Source: Uloborus plumipes (Eukaryota; Arthropoda; Arachnida; Araneae; Uloboridae). From it: a stretch of 64,000 nt of DNA. The translations under genes were made by a program, and so were the position numbers. The stretch is from assembly GCA_038373865.1 (NCBI GenBank), contig JAXGGA010004426.1:1-64000 (forward strand), read 5' to 3'. Below, one piece after another: positions 13,001-21,916 of this stretch. The notes beneath the pieces are model-generated. The model saw only the letters and a program-made list of their open reading frames with translations, had not been told where the DNA came from and did no database searches. How positions within the stretch are numbered: position 1 is the stretch's first letter; the number at the start of each line of letters is the position of its first letter.

Positions 13001-16000
13001 AGATTCAAATTCTGATTTCTAAAACTGCTCCAGCTTTGTTATTCCACTGCAAGTTCGTTCTTATTAGCACTCATCAGCCGGGAATAGGAAGTAGTCCAAA
13101 CTGATGAGTTCTAATAAGAATGAAATTGCTGTCTCTGCATGGAATGACCAAGCTGGCTGTGCATTGCATGATGCATGCAAAGGATGGAACTCATGCTGTT
13201 AAACATTGCTAAATAATTGTGAAACAATTTCTTTCACACAATAACGTTAATATGGCTTGATGCAGAGTAAGTTTCCACATACAATGCAGTAATAAAGTGA
13301 AAATTTGCCATTTATTGACTTACGTTAGTCTGGCTCTGAGGTACAGAACTATGTTGCATTAAATGCTGACCAGTACTAAACATTTTAGAATCAAAGCATA
13401 TCTTAAAAAATATTATGTGCTTTGTTGTTTTTTTTTAATCATTTATAAAAACAGCAAATGTTTCCTTATTTTTTCAATTAATATTTGTAAAGCACCAGTT
13501 ATCATAAATTCAAAATAGCTCATGAAAATGAATTTTCATTCATTTAACAATGCTCATTTACAAACTTGGTATTTTTTCAAATCAAAAGTGCATTGTGCAC
13601 ACAAAAACTGAAGGAACTTATAGATGTAACCCAAAATTGAATTAATTTGTAGTATAATTTTTCATAATATTTGTGAAATCAATCCCCCCTCATGTTATCT
13701 CAGAGTTATGATTAATTTTGTTTTTACCATGTCAGCATTTATAAAATTGCAGTTTAAAATGAATTAGAGAGAGAATTTCTTGCACTGACAATTTAGCATC
13801 TTGCATAGTTTTTACAGTTTCTGCTATGCATTTTGTACTATAACAATTGAATTGAATGAATGAAAACATAGTTAATATAAGAATAAATTGTGTTCATTAA
13901 AATTGATAATAGTAATTGACAAAGTTTAGAAATATTATTCATTGTTAATTTTTTTCTTGCAGCAAAACTTAAACAAGCAACCAGGAAGTGTAGGTGATCT
14001 TTATGGTAAGAAAAAATCTCCTACTCCTGAACAAACTTCGCCAATACAGTCTGCAAATCCAAGAACCTCTCCTCAGTTCAGCGCTTCTGCAACCGCTTCA
14101 AAACCCATCCCAAAACCCAGGAAATCACCCACTATACAGCACGTTCAACAGCACATGCCAAAGCCTAATTTTGTGTCTACTACCTTAGCAAACTCTGTTG
14201 TGCCTAGTAATCAAGTCATAGGAGGTGCACACACAAATCCAACAAACCCTCAAGCACAAAGTCTGTCCTTCAGTTCTAATCCAAACGGATTAGTGTTGAA
14301 TAATTCAGAGCAAGCAGCTCCACTTTATCAAGCTATAGGGCCAAACAATGTACCCGTTGTTCTGTCTGGATATAATGTTACCAACAACAATAGCTTCAGG
14401 CCGAATATTGTATCGACAACACAAGCAAACTCTTATGTGCAAAATGGACCTCAGCTGAAAAAAGTGTTTGTGCAAAATCCTCAGCAATTTCAGCTTCAAA
14501 ATAGACCTACGCAATATGTTATTTTGCAGGCTCCAAGTGATAATACTGGTAACATTTATGGTAAAATTCAGAATCCACAAATGCAGAATTCTGGCAACAT
14601 TCAGCAGGGCTTCAGAAAAGTGTCTCCGGAGATGGTCGTTACCGGGTCCCAAAATTTCCCAATTTCCTCTGCTCCCATGACTACTTCCCAAGTATTCCCT
14701 CAGGTTAGTTAATAATTTTCTAAATAGTTTAAATTGCACTAAATGTATATTTTTAAAAATCTTCAGGATTCGAGGGGTCCACCATTTCTTTCGAGAGGAT
14801 GGACACCCCGGATTCATCAATGTAAAATGCCTAACATGCAACTGCTAAGTGGTAATTGAATGTATTAAGAATATTGGCTGAGTAGTTTTTATACTAAAAA
14901 ACTTCAAATCAGAGTGGGTCAATGTCCAAAGGCTGGACAAGGGATGAAACTGAATGATTTTTACATGGATGAACAGGATCTACCGCAGCTTTGAAATATT
15001 GCTGCAATTTAAGTTTTTGCTTTTTAAAATTATTTATTGTTAATTGTTAGTTTATTGTTAGTTTCAATGGCTCCATTAAAAATTTGTTTCTCATGTTTTG
15101 TTTGTAGAGGTATTTGGCAGGTTCTTAGCTGGCCTAATCAAGGCCTTGCACTCTTTGCTTGTAAAGTAACTCTTGATTTAGCATGGAAGAAAAAATTTCA
15201 TTCTATCAGCCAATTATAAGCACGGTCGAATTTCGATAACTCGAAGTCTTATAACTTGAATATACCATTATTTCAAAGTTTTCATTGTGTCCTAAACTCT
15301 TAAGGAGACTGTTGGGACTTTTTATAATTCAAACTATCAATAACTCAAAGCTTTCATATGGTAGCTTTAGACTTGACTGTATAATGAAAGAACATTATTA
15401 GCAGGACAATTTTCTTTTACTTATAGCAGTTGCATAGTGTTGTGGAATATCTTTTTTGATTTCAAACAAGGATCAGTTGAGCTGAATTTTGTTAAAAGAT
15501 ATAATGTAATATAACCTTCCTTTTTGAAATTTAAAGCAGTGGTAATTGTGTCTTGAAAAATAAGTAAATAAATAAATAAAATAAAGGATTTTTTCGTCTA
15601 TATGTTTAATTCTGTACCTCAGAACCAGACTAACGTAAGTCCATTTTCGCCATTTTGCAGTAGAGGGCGACAAAGATTGTCGGATACATGCAAAGGATGG
15701 GACTCGCGTTCTTTTCACGCTGCTAAATAATTGTGAAGGAATTTGTTTTATAGAATACTGTTTTAATGGGTCGATGTGGAATAAGATTCTACATACAATG
15801 AAGCAAAAAAGTGAAAATCGCCATTTTTGGACTTACGTCGTTATGGTTCTGAGGTACAGAATTACCTTATCAAAGGAGAATTTCAGCTGCATAAAATTTG
15901 AGATTTGGTAGCAGTATGACATATGTATTTAGATCAATGTACAGTAGCAGAAATGTGTTCCAAATGCACCAGCTGTCTTTTACAGCAGGTCCGTCATTTA

Positions 16001-16768
16001 GATGCCCGTTAGTCAGCTGTATCCCCTGGCTTCAAGAAATCAACTTATTTACATATAAGAAGGCATGGTTTTTTGTTGTTTTCTGAAGAAATTTGCCTTG
16101 GATCATGCACTCTTTGTCAATATTGAAGCAGAAGTCACTAAGTGCAGTTTTACGTTTGAAATGAAAGTAAGCTTCTAAATTATAATGAACAAAAGAAATT
16201 TTATTTTACCAGCACCTAAATCCTGAGGTTTGACTATGTTCCGTTATATAATTAATTATTAACTCCAAGCAAAACAAAGATGTAAAAATGTTTTAGTTGT
16301 GGATAAAATATTGCACAATAATTATTTTATAGAGAATGATTACTTTATCTAAAAGACTAGGAGTAAGTTCAAGGTTTTTCTTCATTTGCTTCACCATCAA
16401 GTTTAATATTGCTGTTACTGAAACTAGGGTTGTGCCTGTTATGTGGTCCTCGTTACCCTGTTAAGGCAAAATGAAGTTCTGTGGCTGAAAAAATGGTTAA
16501 AAATTCTGGGTTAGACACATCTCACACATAAAAAAAAAAAAAAAAAAAAGATTTCAGTTTTCAAATTTATTTGTCATTTAATCTAAAAATTTGTTATATG
16601 TTTCAGGTGGTGTCTAATCAAGTTCCACAATATGTTAACATTCCATCATACATGATTACAAATCAGGGTCCTGTGCAAAATTCGGTGAACCAACCAATGA
16701 TGAACATCCAATCTTACCAAGTGAATAACCAAAGACATCTTTCAATGGATTGTTCTGGAAATGGTTGA
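4002..16768 (+). CDS. CECR2-like bromodomain protein, 3' part of gene (10 exons)
   Basis: Joined exons 4002-4082, 4385-4484, 5280-5424, 7383-7420, 7623-7714, 8628-8754, 9589-9812, 11330-12670, 13963-14703 and 16607-16768 keep one open frame through GT-AG introns: 3051 nt, 1016 residues and a TGA. Residues 1 to about 115 are basic and Arg/Glu-rich. Residues about 118-225 form a bromodomain with the WPF shelf (DAWPFLHPV), the ZA-loop PMDL, and LYNG, whose Asn contacts acetyl-lysine. Residues about 269-1016 are acidic, then Ser/Asn/Gln/Pro-rich and probably disordered. Bromodomains read acetylated histone tails in the nucleus; CECR2 is a subunit of an ISWI (SNF2L) remodelling complex. CECR2 is preferred because of the DAWPF.PV, YAPxYYxII and PMDLSTIE spacing and the long low-complexity tail. 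BAZ-type or other bromodomain proteins remain possible. The N-terminus lies left of the window. Confidence 0.72.
4385..4484 (+). CDS. CECR2-like gene, second visible coding exon
   Basis: The acceptor is AAAAG and the donor A|GTAAGT. The 100 bp encode a charged stretch ending HLIEDRARRLELRN plus one base of the next codon (phase 1). It continues the Arg/Glu-rich region before the bromodomain. Confidence 0.62.
4485..5279. other. intron, nothing recognised
   Basis: A+T-rich spacer between two short exons. No repeat border, RNA gene or alternative exon could be supported. Confidence 0.4.
5280..5424 (+). CDS. CECR2-like gene, third visible coding exon
   Basis: The acceptor TATTTAG ends at 5279 and the strong donor GTGAGT begins at 5425. 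The 145 bp encode a basic patch (RRLKRQRFSYR), which could serve as a nuclear localisation signal, followed by an acidic Ser/Asp stretch. The exon ends in phase 2 and is completed by T at 7383. Confidence 0.68.
5504..6529. mobile_element. hAT-type MITE interrupted by a Tigger/pogo-like element
   Basis: The 8-bp duplication GAAGAAAG (5496-5503 and 6530-6537) flanks inverted ends CAAGCCCGTCATTT and AATAACAAGCCTG. An 8-bp target with CA(G)G-type ends is diagnostic of hAT. The MITE itself is 5504-5569 plus 6413-6529. The middle is a separate TA-flanked element at 5570-6412. Other copies of the MITE lie at 24296-24465 and 43219-43371. Confidence 0.78.
5570..6412 (-). mobile_element. Tigger/pogo-like element, non-autonomous
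   Basis: TA at 5568-5569 and 6413-6414 flanks inverted ends CAGTAGAACCTCCATATATC and its near-complement, ending ...GGAGGTTCGACTG. The phrase TTCGATATAT(G/A)GA repeats several times at both ends. CAG...CTG termini and a TA target fit the pogo/Tigger branch of Tc1/mariner. Minus-strand frames (5841-6128 and 5924-6154) may be broken pieces of a transposase tail, but no catalytic motif is visible. Confidence 0.75.
6538..7382. other. intron, nothing recognised
   Basis: A+T-rich spacer after the hAT MITE and before the 38-bp exon. Small open frames lack coding character. Confidence 0.4.
7383..7420 (+). CDS. CECR2-like gene, 38-bp micro-exon
   Basis: A pyrimidine-rich acceptor (CTTTTGCAG) and donor C|GTAAGT bound 38 bp encoding about 13 residues (EENTGLQVKLER). 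These form the start of the first bromodomain helix region. The phases fit both neighbours exactly. It is too short to be found as an isolated reading frame. Confidence 0.65.
7623..7714 (+). CDS. CECR2-like gene, bromodomain exon A (WPF shelf)
   Basis: The acceptor TTTTCCAG ends at 7622 and the donor ACA|GTTAGT follows. The 92 bp encode the αZ helix end and ZA loop: LLSEVKIDKDAWPFLHPV, then SERHAPGYYEIIT. The WPF shelf and the YY-II spacing are diagnostic of CECR2/BAZ/BPTF-type bromodomains. Confidence 0.85.
7715..8627. other. intron within the bromodomain; unidentified GC-richer patch
   Basis: Most is A+T-rich. About 7780-7990 is less A+T-rich and looks like part of a dispersed repeat, with no border visible. 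The intron ends with a long A tract just before the acceptor at 8627. Confidence 0.35.
8628..8754 (+). CDS. CECR2-like gene, bromodomain exon B (acetyl-lysine pocket)
   Basis: The acceptor follows a long A-rich tract (TTTTTAG) and the donor is G|GTGAGT. The 127 bp encode PMDLSTIENKLWNGQYKT, helix αB and NCELYNG. The Asn of YNG is the conserved residue that hydrogen-bonds acetyl-lysine, so the reader pocket looks intact. Confidence 0.87.
9215..9385 (-). repeat. tRNA-derived SINE-like sequence
   Basis: Read on the minus strand, the segment has a box A-like TGGTTCAGAAGTAAAAG and a box B-like GGGTTCAAATCAT about 30 bases later, the internal Pol III promoter layout of a tRNA-derived SINE. No target duplication was identified, so the borders are approximate. 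Confidence 0.45.
9589..9812 (+). CDS. CECR2-like gene, end of bromodomain and basic linker
   Basis: The acceptor TTTTGTAG ends at 9588 and the donor AAA|GTAAGT follows. It encodes the αC helix (DLTMMAHIIWKKFRKGLNRIF), then a Ser-rich and Lys-rich linker (KQSNLGKKKKATR) that may act as a nuclear signal, and an Ala/Leu helix. The exon is in phase with the large downstream exon. Confidence 0.8.
9813..11329. other. intron, nothing recognised
   Basis: Strongly A+T-rich, with several A and T runs. The open frames at 9867-10256 and 10660-10938 are low-complexity and have no splice context. Confidence 0.4.
11330..12670 (+). CDS. CECR2-like gene, large exon, acidic then Gln/Ser-rich
   Basis: The acceptor TTCTTGCAG ends at 11329 and the donor GAG|GTAAGA follows. 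The 1341 bp encode 447 residues in phase 0. The first ~120 are acidic and Ser/Asn-rich, with many Asp/Glu (NEEDGASEDESERNEMESD). The rest is Ser/Gln/Pro/Asn-rich without a recognised fold. It is probably a disordered interaction or activation region, as in the long C-terminal tail of CECR2. Opposite-strand frames here are shadows. Confidence 0.85.
13027..13155. repeat. foldback repeat, family R (short copy)
   Basis: Two arms, CCAGCTTTGTTATTCCACTG... and ...GGAATGACCAAGCTGG, with an inner pair TTATTAGCACTCATCAG / CTGATGAGTTCTAATAA, form an imperfect inverted repeat. The core (CTCATCAGC.NGGAATA) recurs at about 32738-33010 and 36205-36420. Confidence 0.5.
13165..13348. mobile_element. foldback MITE, CTGTACCTCAG family, copy 1 (truncated)
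   Basis: Homologous to 15612-15860: it shares ATGCAAAGGATGG, GCTAAATAATTGTGAA and the right end GGCTCTGAGGTACAGA. The left inverted end is missing and is replaced by the family R foldback. Confidence 0.6.
13349..13962. other. intron, nothing recognised
   Basis: A+T-rich sequence up to the T-rich acceptor at 13962. No repeat boundary seen. Confidence 0.4.
13963..14703 (+). CDS. CECR2-like gene, Gln/Pro/Asn-rich exon
   Basis: The acceptor TTCTTGCAG ends at 13962 and the donor CAG|GTTAGT follows. The 741 bp encode 247 residues in phase 0, rich in Gln, Asn, Pro and Ser. A short stretch, GSVGDLYGKK, recurs later in the exon as GNIYGKIQ. No domain is recognised. The composition resembles prion-like or transcription-related low-complexity tails. 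Confidence 0.83.
14704..15220. other. intron, nothing recognised
   Basis: A+T-rich spacer. The open frame at 15037-15219 has no splice context or recognisable similarity. Confidence 0.35.
15221..15379. mobile_element. degenerate Tigger/pogo-like MITE
   Basis: The left end (GGTCGAATTTCGATAACTCG) and right end (AGACTTGACTG followed by TA) resemble the CAGTCGAA...TTCGACTG termini of pogo-like elements. Internal ATAACTCGAA-type repeats support this. Diverged; borders within a few bases. Confidence 0.45.
15612..15860. mobile_element. foldback MITE, CTGTACCTCAG family, copy 2
   Basis: Inverted ends CTGTACCTCAGAACCAGAC and ...GGTTCTGAGGTACAG bound about 249 bp in AATT-rich flanks. The next inner motif, ACGTAAGTCCATTTT, is also inverted at the right. 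Copies lie at 13165-13348, 44961-45153 and 52035-52178. Confidence 0.72.
15987..16090. repeat. degenerate fragment of the hAT MITE family
   Basis: GGTCCGTCATTTAG, followed by CCCCTGGCTTCAAGAAATCAA and an AAGGCATGG motif, parallels the 5504 and 43219 copies. The right end and target duplication are not recognisable. Confidence 0.35.
16607..16768 (+). CDS. CECR2-like gene, last coding exon
   Basis: The acceptor TATATGTTTCAG ends at 16606. The frame begins VVSNQVPQYVNIP and runs 53 codons to TGA at 16766-16768. The composition (Gln, Asn, Val, Met) continues the tail of the previous exon, which supports the junction. Confidence 0.78.
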   Translation: MVSNQVPQYVNIPSYMITNQGPVQNSVNQPMMNIQSYQVNNQRHLSMDCSGNG

Positions 16769-17135
16769 AAAAGCTCTGTAAGAGTTCCTGTTGCAAAAAC
16801 CCCTCATTAGGTATGCCTGAATCTGTTTTTCATAGTATATTAGCCATTATTTCTAAAGCTTTTCCAGTAAAAATGAAATATTACTTTGTAGCTGCTCCCT
16901 GATTCCTTCTGTAAACTCTTGAATTTTGGTGCCTTAGCGGAGGTAGAAGTGAAGCTTCTATCTTCGCTATTTGCTACAGTAATTTTTAAATGCATCTTTC
17001 ATTTTTAAGAGTAGGGTTTTAAATGTTTTGAGATTTTCAATTTTGAAAAAGACTCTTATATTTGCATATTGCAAAGCACTGATAGCAATTATAATACTTT
17101 TTAAATTTTCACCTTTTGCCAGCATTATTCATTAA

Positions 17136-17141
17136 AATAAA
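17136..17141 (+). terminator. AATAAA, candidate proximal poly(A) signal
   Basis: An AATAAA hexamer about 370 bp after the stop codon, in an A+T-rich context. It would give a short 3' UTR. The hexamer is common by chance in such DNA. Confidence 0.25.
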
Positions 17142-17901
17142 AATATGTAAATCTATCTGCAATATACTCATTTTTATTTATAGTTTAAGTTTAGTGTAGT
17201 AACCTCTTGTTACGTTGCTCATTCGAATATATTACACTTATCCTTTAATCCCCAGAAAAAATATTTTTGTTTAAAAAAAGTTTCATTTTACATCCCAGGA
17301 AAAAGTATTTTCTCTTTTTCAAATAAAAGAACAGAACTGGCATATTTTCCAGACATTCAATTTTGTTGTGGTGCCTTTTGATTCTTACTCCACTATGAAA
17401 CATAAATGTGTTTTTGTCTGTGCACATCTAGATTTTTTTCTTGTTTTGACGATTTGATTAATTTAAGTGGTTGATTCAATTAACCACTAAATCAAATACC
17501 GGCGTCCACTGTATCACGCTTTTAGTCTCCGGATAAGTGCAATATGAGGGGAAACTATATTATGTACTTCATTACTTTTTACTATTGTGTACTAAATAAG
17601 CTAAGAATGTTTTTTTTTAATTTTAGGTTCCAAACCTGTGCAGCTCTAGAAAAAGCATAATGAATGATATATTTTATTACTGAGCCAAGTGCTGTTAAAT
17701 GAACTTTATATAATTGTACGCAATAATTGCTCATGATTTGGAATCTATTTTCGGTACAAATATCATTGTTTCATCTATTGTAAATTCATCTTTCATGTTT
17801 TTTGATTCCATCTTTTGTAAAGCTGGTAAACTTTGTGATTTAGCTATGAGAGCTTTGTATTTTTTTCTCACATTTGTTTTGTCTTTTTTTTTACAACATT
17901 G

Positions 17902-17907
17902 AATAAA
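17902..17907 (+). terminator. AATAAA, candidate distal poly(A) signal
   Basis: An AATAAA hexamer follows a T-rich stretch and is itself followed by CAATCATG and T/G-rich sequence, the usual layout of a cleavage site. It is the better candidate for the end of the gene, because recognisable transposon borders begin soon after. Confidence 0.4.
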
Positions 17908-17925
17908 GCAATCATGTATTATGTT

Positions 17926-18229
17926 AACTCTTATTTATGTCACTAGTGCAAAAAGAATATATATATGTATATATAAACATAAATATAAATAATGTGGGGA
18001 GGGGAAAGAGGATTGGTTCATAAAAGTCATTACTATTCAGTAGTCCAGTACTAGGATTGCCAATTCTACCAACTAAAAGTTTTAGGGAGAGTCCCTTGCT
18101 GTACTGCTAACTGTAGTTATTTTCACTCTATTATGTACATACAAATGCAGCATCAGCTTATGGATTTAATTATCTTTAAATTAATGTCATGTGTAGTAAA
18201 TTAATGCATTATTTACAGGCACGGATGCA
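17926..18229. other. intergenic, short TA-rich tract
   Basis: Contains an ATATAT-rich tract near 17958-17975. No gene or bounded element was seen. Confidence 0.4.
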
Positions 18230-18942
18230 ACAAATAGCCATTTGACAAAATACTGAATATTCGGCCACCAAATAGTTAAGTTGTTTTTATGTAAAAACAG
18301 AACACAGGTTGCATTTAAAGCATAATTTTGTGAGGAGTTCAACATACATTATAAAAGATTTTTGAAAATAATTTGGAGCAAATTAAAAAAAAAAAAAATA
18401 GTAATATTAGTTCCAACTTTAAAACATTTTGCCAAAAAATTGCAAAAAGGAAGAATATTTCCTAAGCAATAGATCTATTACAGGCATTATTTCACAAAGC
18501 TTCTCAATAAATAAGGAAAAACAATAAATAATATCTGTGTGAAATGATTCAGCATGGAACTGAATCAAATTTTTATCATGTTTGCATTTACCAAAATTTA
18601 ACAAACCCCAAATTAGTATCATAAAATAAAATCAGTTCACCGACCATATTTGTTTGTGAGTAAAAGTAATTTGTTTTTCTGCTTTGTCCTATAATTTTAC
18701 ATAGATAAAATTAGTTGACATTAATTAGTGAATACTCAAAAATGGTAATACATCATAGTACAACCAGATTTCATTTACAATGCCCATTAAACACGATAAG
18801 CACAAATAAAAATGCACAAAACTTTCCATGTGCACAAATAAAATTAATTTTGAATGAAATAAATGAATTAAATAATTTTTTGCACAGTATTCGGGGGATG
18901 GGTCAAATATTCGGCTTTGACCGAATATTCTTTGCATCACTA
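18230..18942. mobile_element. probable hAT-like element, non-autonomous
   Basis: The left end GGATGCAACAAATAGCC is matched by the inverted right end GAATATTCTTTGCATC. GAATATTCGG motifs lie next to both ends, a pattern of subterminal transposase-binding repeats. No clear 8-bp duplication was found, so the superfamily and exact ends are uncertain. Confidence 0.42.
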
Positions 18943-18990
18943 ATTAAAAAGCAGAATTTTCCCCACTTTGCTGTTTAAAATTTTATTTAA

Positions 18991-19218
18991 CCTTTTGGAT
19001 CCCGGCTGTTTTTTAGAAATTTTTCTTTCGACCCAGGTAGTACGACAGTTGAACCAGATTTCTTTTCCATTGAAAAGAGAAGGTATAACCTGTCGTACCA
19101 GATGTACGAAACCTTGAAAAAATCCCCGGCTCCAAATGGTTCGAGTGAAAATCTCAACACCGTCCTCTAAAAAAAAACGACTTACGGTACAGCATGTGTA
19201 CCGCCCAGCTCCTAAAGG
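18991..19218. mobile_element. piggyBac-like TTAA MITE, 228 bp
   Basis: TTAA at 18987-18990 and 19219-19222 flanks CCTTTTGGATCC on the left and an imperfect complement ending CTCCTAAAGG on the right. No coding sequence. The TTAA target is as for piggyBac. Confidence 0.6.
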
Positions 19219-19646
19219 TTAATGTCATTGCAAAGCCTTAAACACACATGTGAAATCCATATTTTAAGAGGCTTGTAATTTAGTATTCAATGATATTAGT
19301 CTATATAATCTCAACAGCAAAAATTACAACTGTGTGATTGACACTCAAAAGGGTTTTTCTGTTAACACTACTAAAGATGCAAATTTCCGGAAATTTTGAA
19401 ACTGGAAAAAAAGGTTTTTCCTTCTGGAAAAAATAGAAAAATTAATGCCCATTGAACATAAAGCATAATTTTACATAATATATTTCTACATAATTTGTTG
19501 TAAATCTAATCTCAACAGCAAAAACTACCAAATGATTGACACTCAAAAGTGTTGGAAAGATTGATTTTTTTAAAAATTAAAATGAAGTTTAGTAGTTATA
19601 TTTTCTAACAAAACTTAAATTTTTTTATACTATTTTAACATATATG

Positions 19647-20264
19647 CATGGATGCAAGACCTTCCGTCTAAAGACGGATTTCCGTCTTGACGAGATTGCG
19701 GAGACGGAGCTTGGGACGGAAAGAAAATGTAATGACTTTCTTCAGTTTTTAGGTAATAAGAAATTCGTTTTCTCAATGTTAAATTCAATTCAAAAAAAAA
19801 AAAAAAAATTCAGAGAGCTCTCAACCTTCCTTTTTCTAATATTTTTTGCGATGCTTGAATTGCGATTTAGGAATCTTAAAAAAAATTCTGTAAGAGAGCC
19901 CCTGAACCACATTCCTTCCCTTTACATTACCAAAGTGGCCGATAATTGCGTATTAAGACTTATTTTTTCAAAAACACCGGGGGGGGGGGGCCTTTATTCA
20001 ATTTTACGTTTTTGGACCCACGATTTAGAAAACGTTTGAATTTGAGCCCCCGCCCCCTTTGCTACACACAAAACAATGCTTGAAATGCTACACCTGAACG
20101 GAGTTACGTTGCTACAAAAAATCAATAGCTCAAAAAAATTAGCACAACAATTATTCATAAATTGACGAAGTTTATAAAAAAAAACATAATCTTAAGTACG
20201 CATGGGGGGGGGGGGGGTTCAAAATATTTTCCGTCTTGAACACATCACTAAACTTGCACCCATG
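19647..20264. mobile_element. hAT-like element with CATATATG duplication
   Basis: CATATATG (19639-19646 and 20265-20272) flanks inverted ends CATGGATGCAAG and CTTGCACCCATG. Because the duplication is itself palindromic, it could instead be part of the inverted repeat. TTCCGTCT motifs occur near both ends. The 131-residue open frame inside has no recognised domain and contains homopolymer runs. Confidence 0.55.
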
Positions 20265-20293
20265 CATATATGCAAGAAAACTGTTATTATTAA

Positions 20294-20855
20294 CCCTCGT
20301 GGGTCCCTCCCATTTCAGTTACACTCAAGACCCTTGGGGTCATAAACGACCCCAATGCTTCCTTTAATTAATTCATTATAATTATTGAATGTTACATGCA
20401 TTATTTAAGTTCACACACTTTTTAATGCTAAAAAAACAAAAAATAAAAAGATACAGTTAAAGTAAAATTTAGTTTATGAATTAAAATTATAATTTTAGAG
20501 CAAAACTTACAATAACTGTAGATTTATTTACATCTGTTACAGACCTGAAAAAACATGATTTTTGCAAGTGAATTTCAAACACTTATGACATTTTTCAATG
20601 CATTTTCTGTCCAGTTCTCTTGGACAAAAGTTGCAACGTCCTCTTTTTTTGGCCTTCTGGGGAAGTGACCCCAAGGGTCTTATGTGCAAAAAATGCAATT
20701 CGGGAAAAATAAAACACAATAATAGCATTATTTAGAATAGAAAACTAGAAGAATAAAAGCCACAAAATGCCATTAAAAACAAATGGATGATTAACATAAT
20801 ATATTAAACAGAAATTGCATTGGGGTCACATATGACCCCAAGGAACCCACGAGGG
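20294..20855 (-). mobile_element. piggyBac-like element with transposase cysteine-rich remnant
   Basis: TTAA at 20290-20293 and 20856-20859 flanks near-perfect inverted ends CCCTCGTGGGTCC and GGAACCCACGAGGG. A second inner inverted pair is built on GGGGTCA...TGACCCC. The 562-bp element is internally deleted. Confidence 0.82.
20537..20728 (-). pseudogene. C-terminal cysteine-rich domain of a piggyBac transposase
   Basis: The minus-strand frame contains KKRGRCNFCPRELDRK, then EKCHKCLKFTCKNHV. The C-x2-C ... C-x2-C ... C-x3-H layout is that of the zinc-binding tail of piggyBac transposases, which recognises the element ends. The catalytic core is absent, so this is an internal-deletion relic. 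It ends close to the left terminus, as the 3' end of a transposase gene should. Confidence 0.65.
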
Positions 20856-20859
20856 TTAA

Positions 20860-21425
20860 GAAAACCTATCTGATCATTAACTGCTAGTAAATTTAGAAGT
20901 TCAAAATACTAAAAGTTATCCATAATAGTCAACTAAACGTTTGACAGTTAATTTTGAGTATATTCATAAACATACATCCAAACTCACCAAGTAAAAAGTA
21001 TATTAAAATTGAAATTTAAACACGTTTACTAATTTGTTACTGATCTAATCTTGTTCTGTAAAATTTACAGTTTTAGTGAGAAAAATAACACATAATACTT
21101 TGATGCTCAGGAAAATGAAATTGTCATAAAGCTTGCATTATCAAAGGAAGCAATTGAATATTCCTCATGTGTTTTCATGTTGGATATTGAAAATAATAGC
21201 AATAATAAAGAATAAAAGGAAAGCATTAGAATATAAATATTATAAATTTTTGCATAATAAATACATTATTTTGTACAAAAAATTTCATTTTTCCCAGGTA
21301 GAGATAACTCCTAGAATCGTTTGACAACTTCACTAAGATAAGAATTTTAGAAATTTTGCTTTTAAGGTTGTGAAATGGTGTGGGGAATTTTACACACTTG
21401 TTCCAAATTTCTGAAGAAAGGGTTC
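20860..21425. other. intergenic A+T-rich, nothing recognised
   Basis: No gene, RNA or repeat border was seen. Confidence 0.4.
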
Positions 21426-21914
21426 AAGTTCAGAGTTGATCTAGGCAGGGCCTGGCACAGGCCAACTAGGCCTTTGACTGGGGCCTCATCTTCCTAAGGG
21501 GCCCCTAATTTTCTAAAAACTGATGCACAGAATTATGTATTTTTAAGAAAAAAATAATGATTCATAAATTGAAAAATTAAAAATCTTTTTTGATACTTTT
21601 AATTAGTATTTCTCTTATTTAGTTCATTTTATGTAAGTAAAAAATATTTCCTTCTTGAGAATTAGCTGTAAAACTCTTGAGCTAAAATGGATATCAAAAA
21701 GCAGTAACAGAGCTAGACATAATGCATACAGTGCAACTGCATAGGGCCTTGCAGAGCTACATGCAAGGATCCCCAAAAAAGGCTTGTATTGCCACTGCGA
21801 AAAAGTTAAAAGATTTTTTTTTTTTTGACTTGAAAAGGCAGAACATAGAAGAAGGCCTCCAAAGTATTGTTCGATTTGGGCCTCACTTTTAGTTAGTTGG
21901 GCCTTGGCTCTAGG
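21426..21914. repeat. unclassified dispersed-repeat-like block
   Basis: GGGGCC- and GGGCCT-rich phrases (GGGCCTGGCACAGGCC, GGGGCCTCAT, GGGCCTTGCAG, GGGCCTCAC) recur across ~450 bp in otherwise A+T-rich DNA. This is unlike coding sequence and suggests degraded repeat copies. No termini identified. Confidence 0.3.
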
Positions 21915-21916
21915 TA

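Larger units (their letters stand above)
16769..17925 (+). other. 3' UTR of the CECR2-like gene, possibly spliced
   Basis: No further coding frame continues after the stop. A potential donor (CATTAG|GTATGC at 16811) and a pyrimidine-rich acceptor (TTTTAG at 17621-17626) could remove 16811-17626. That junction would lie only 42 nt after the stop. A poly(A) signal near 17.90 kb would end a long or spliced form. The extent is inferred; no transcript evidence is available. Confidence 0.4.
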
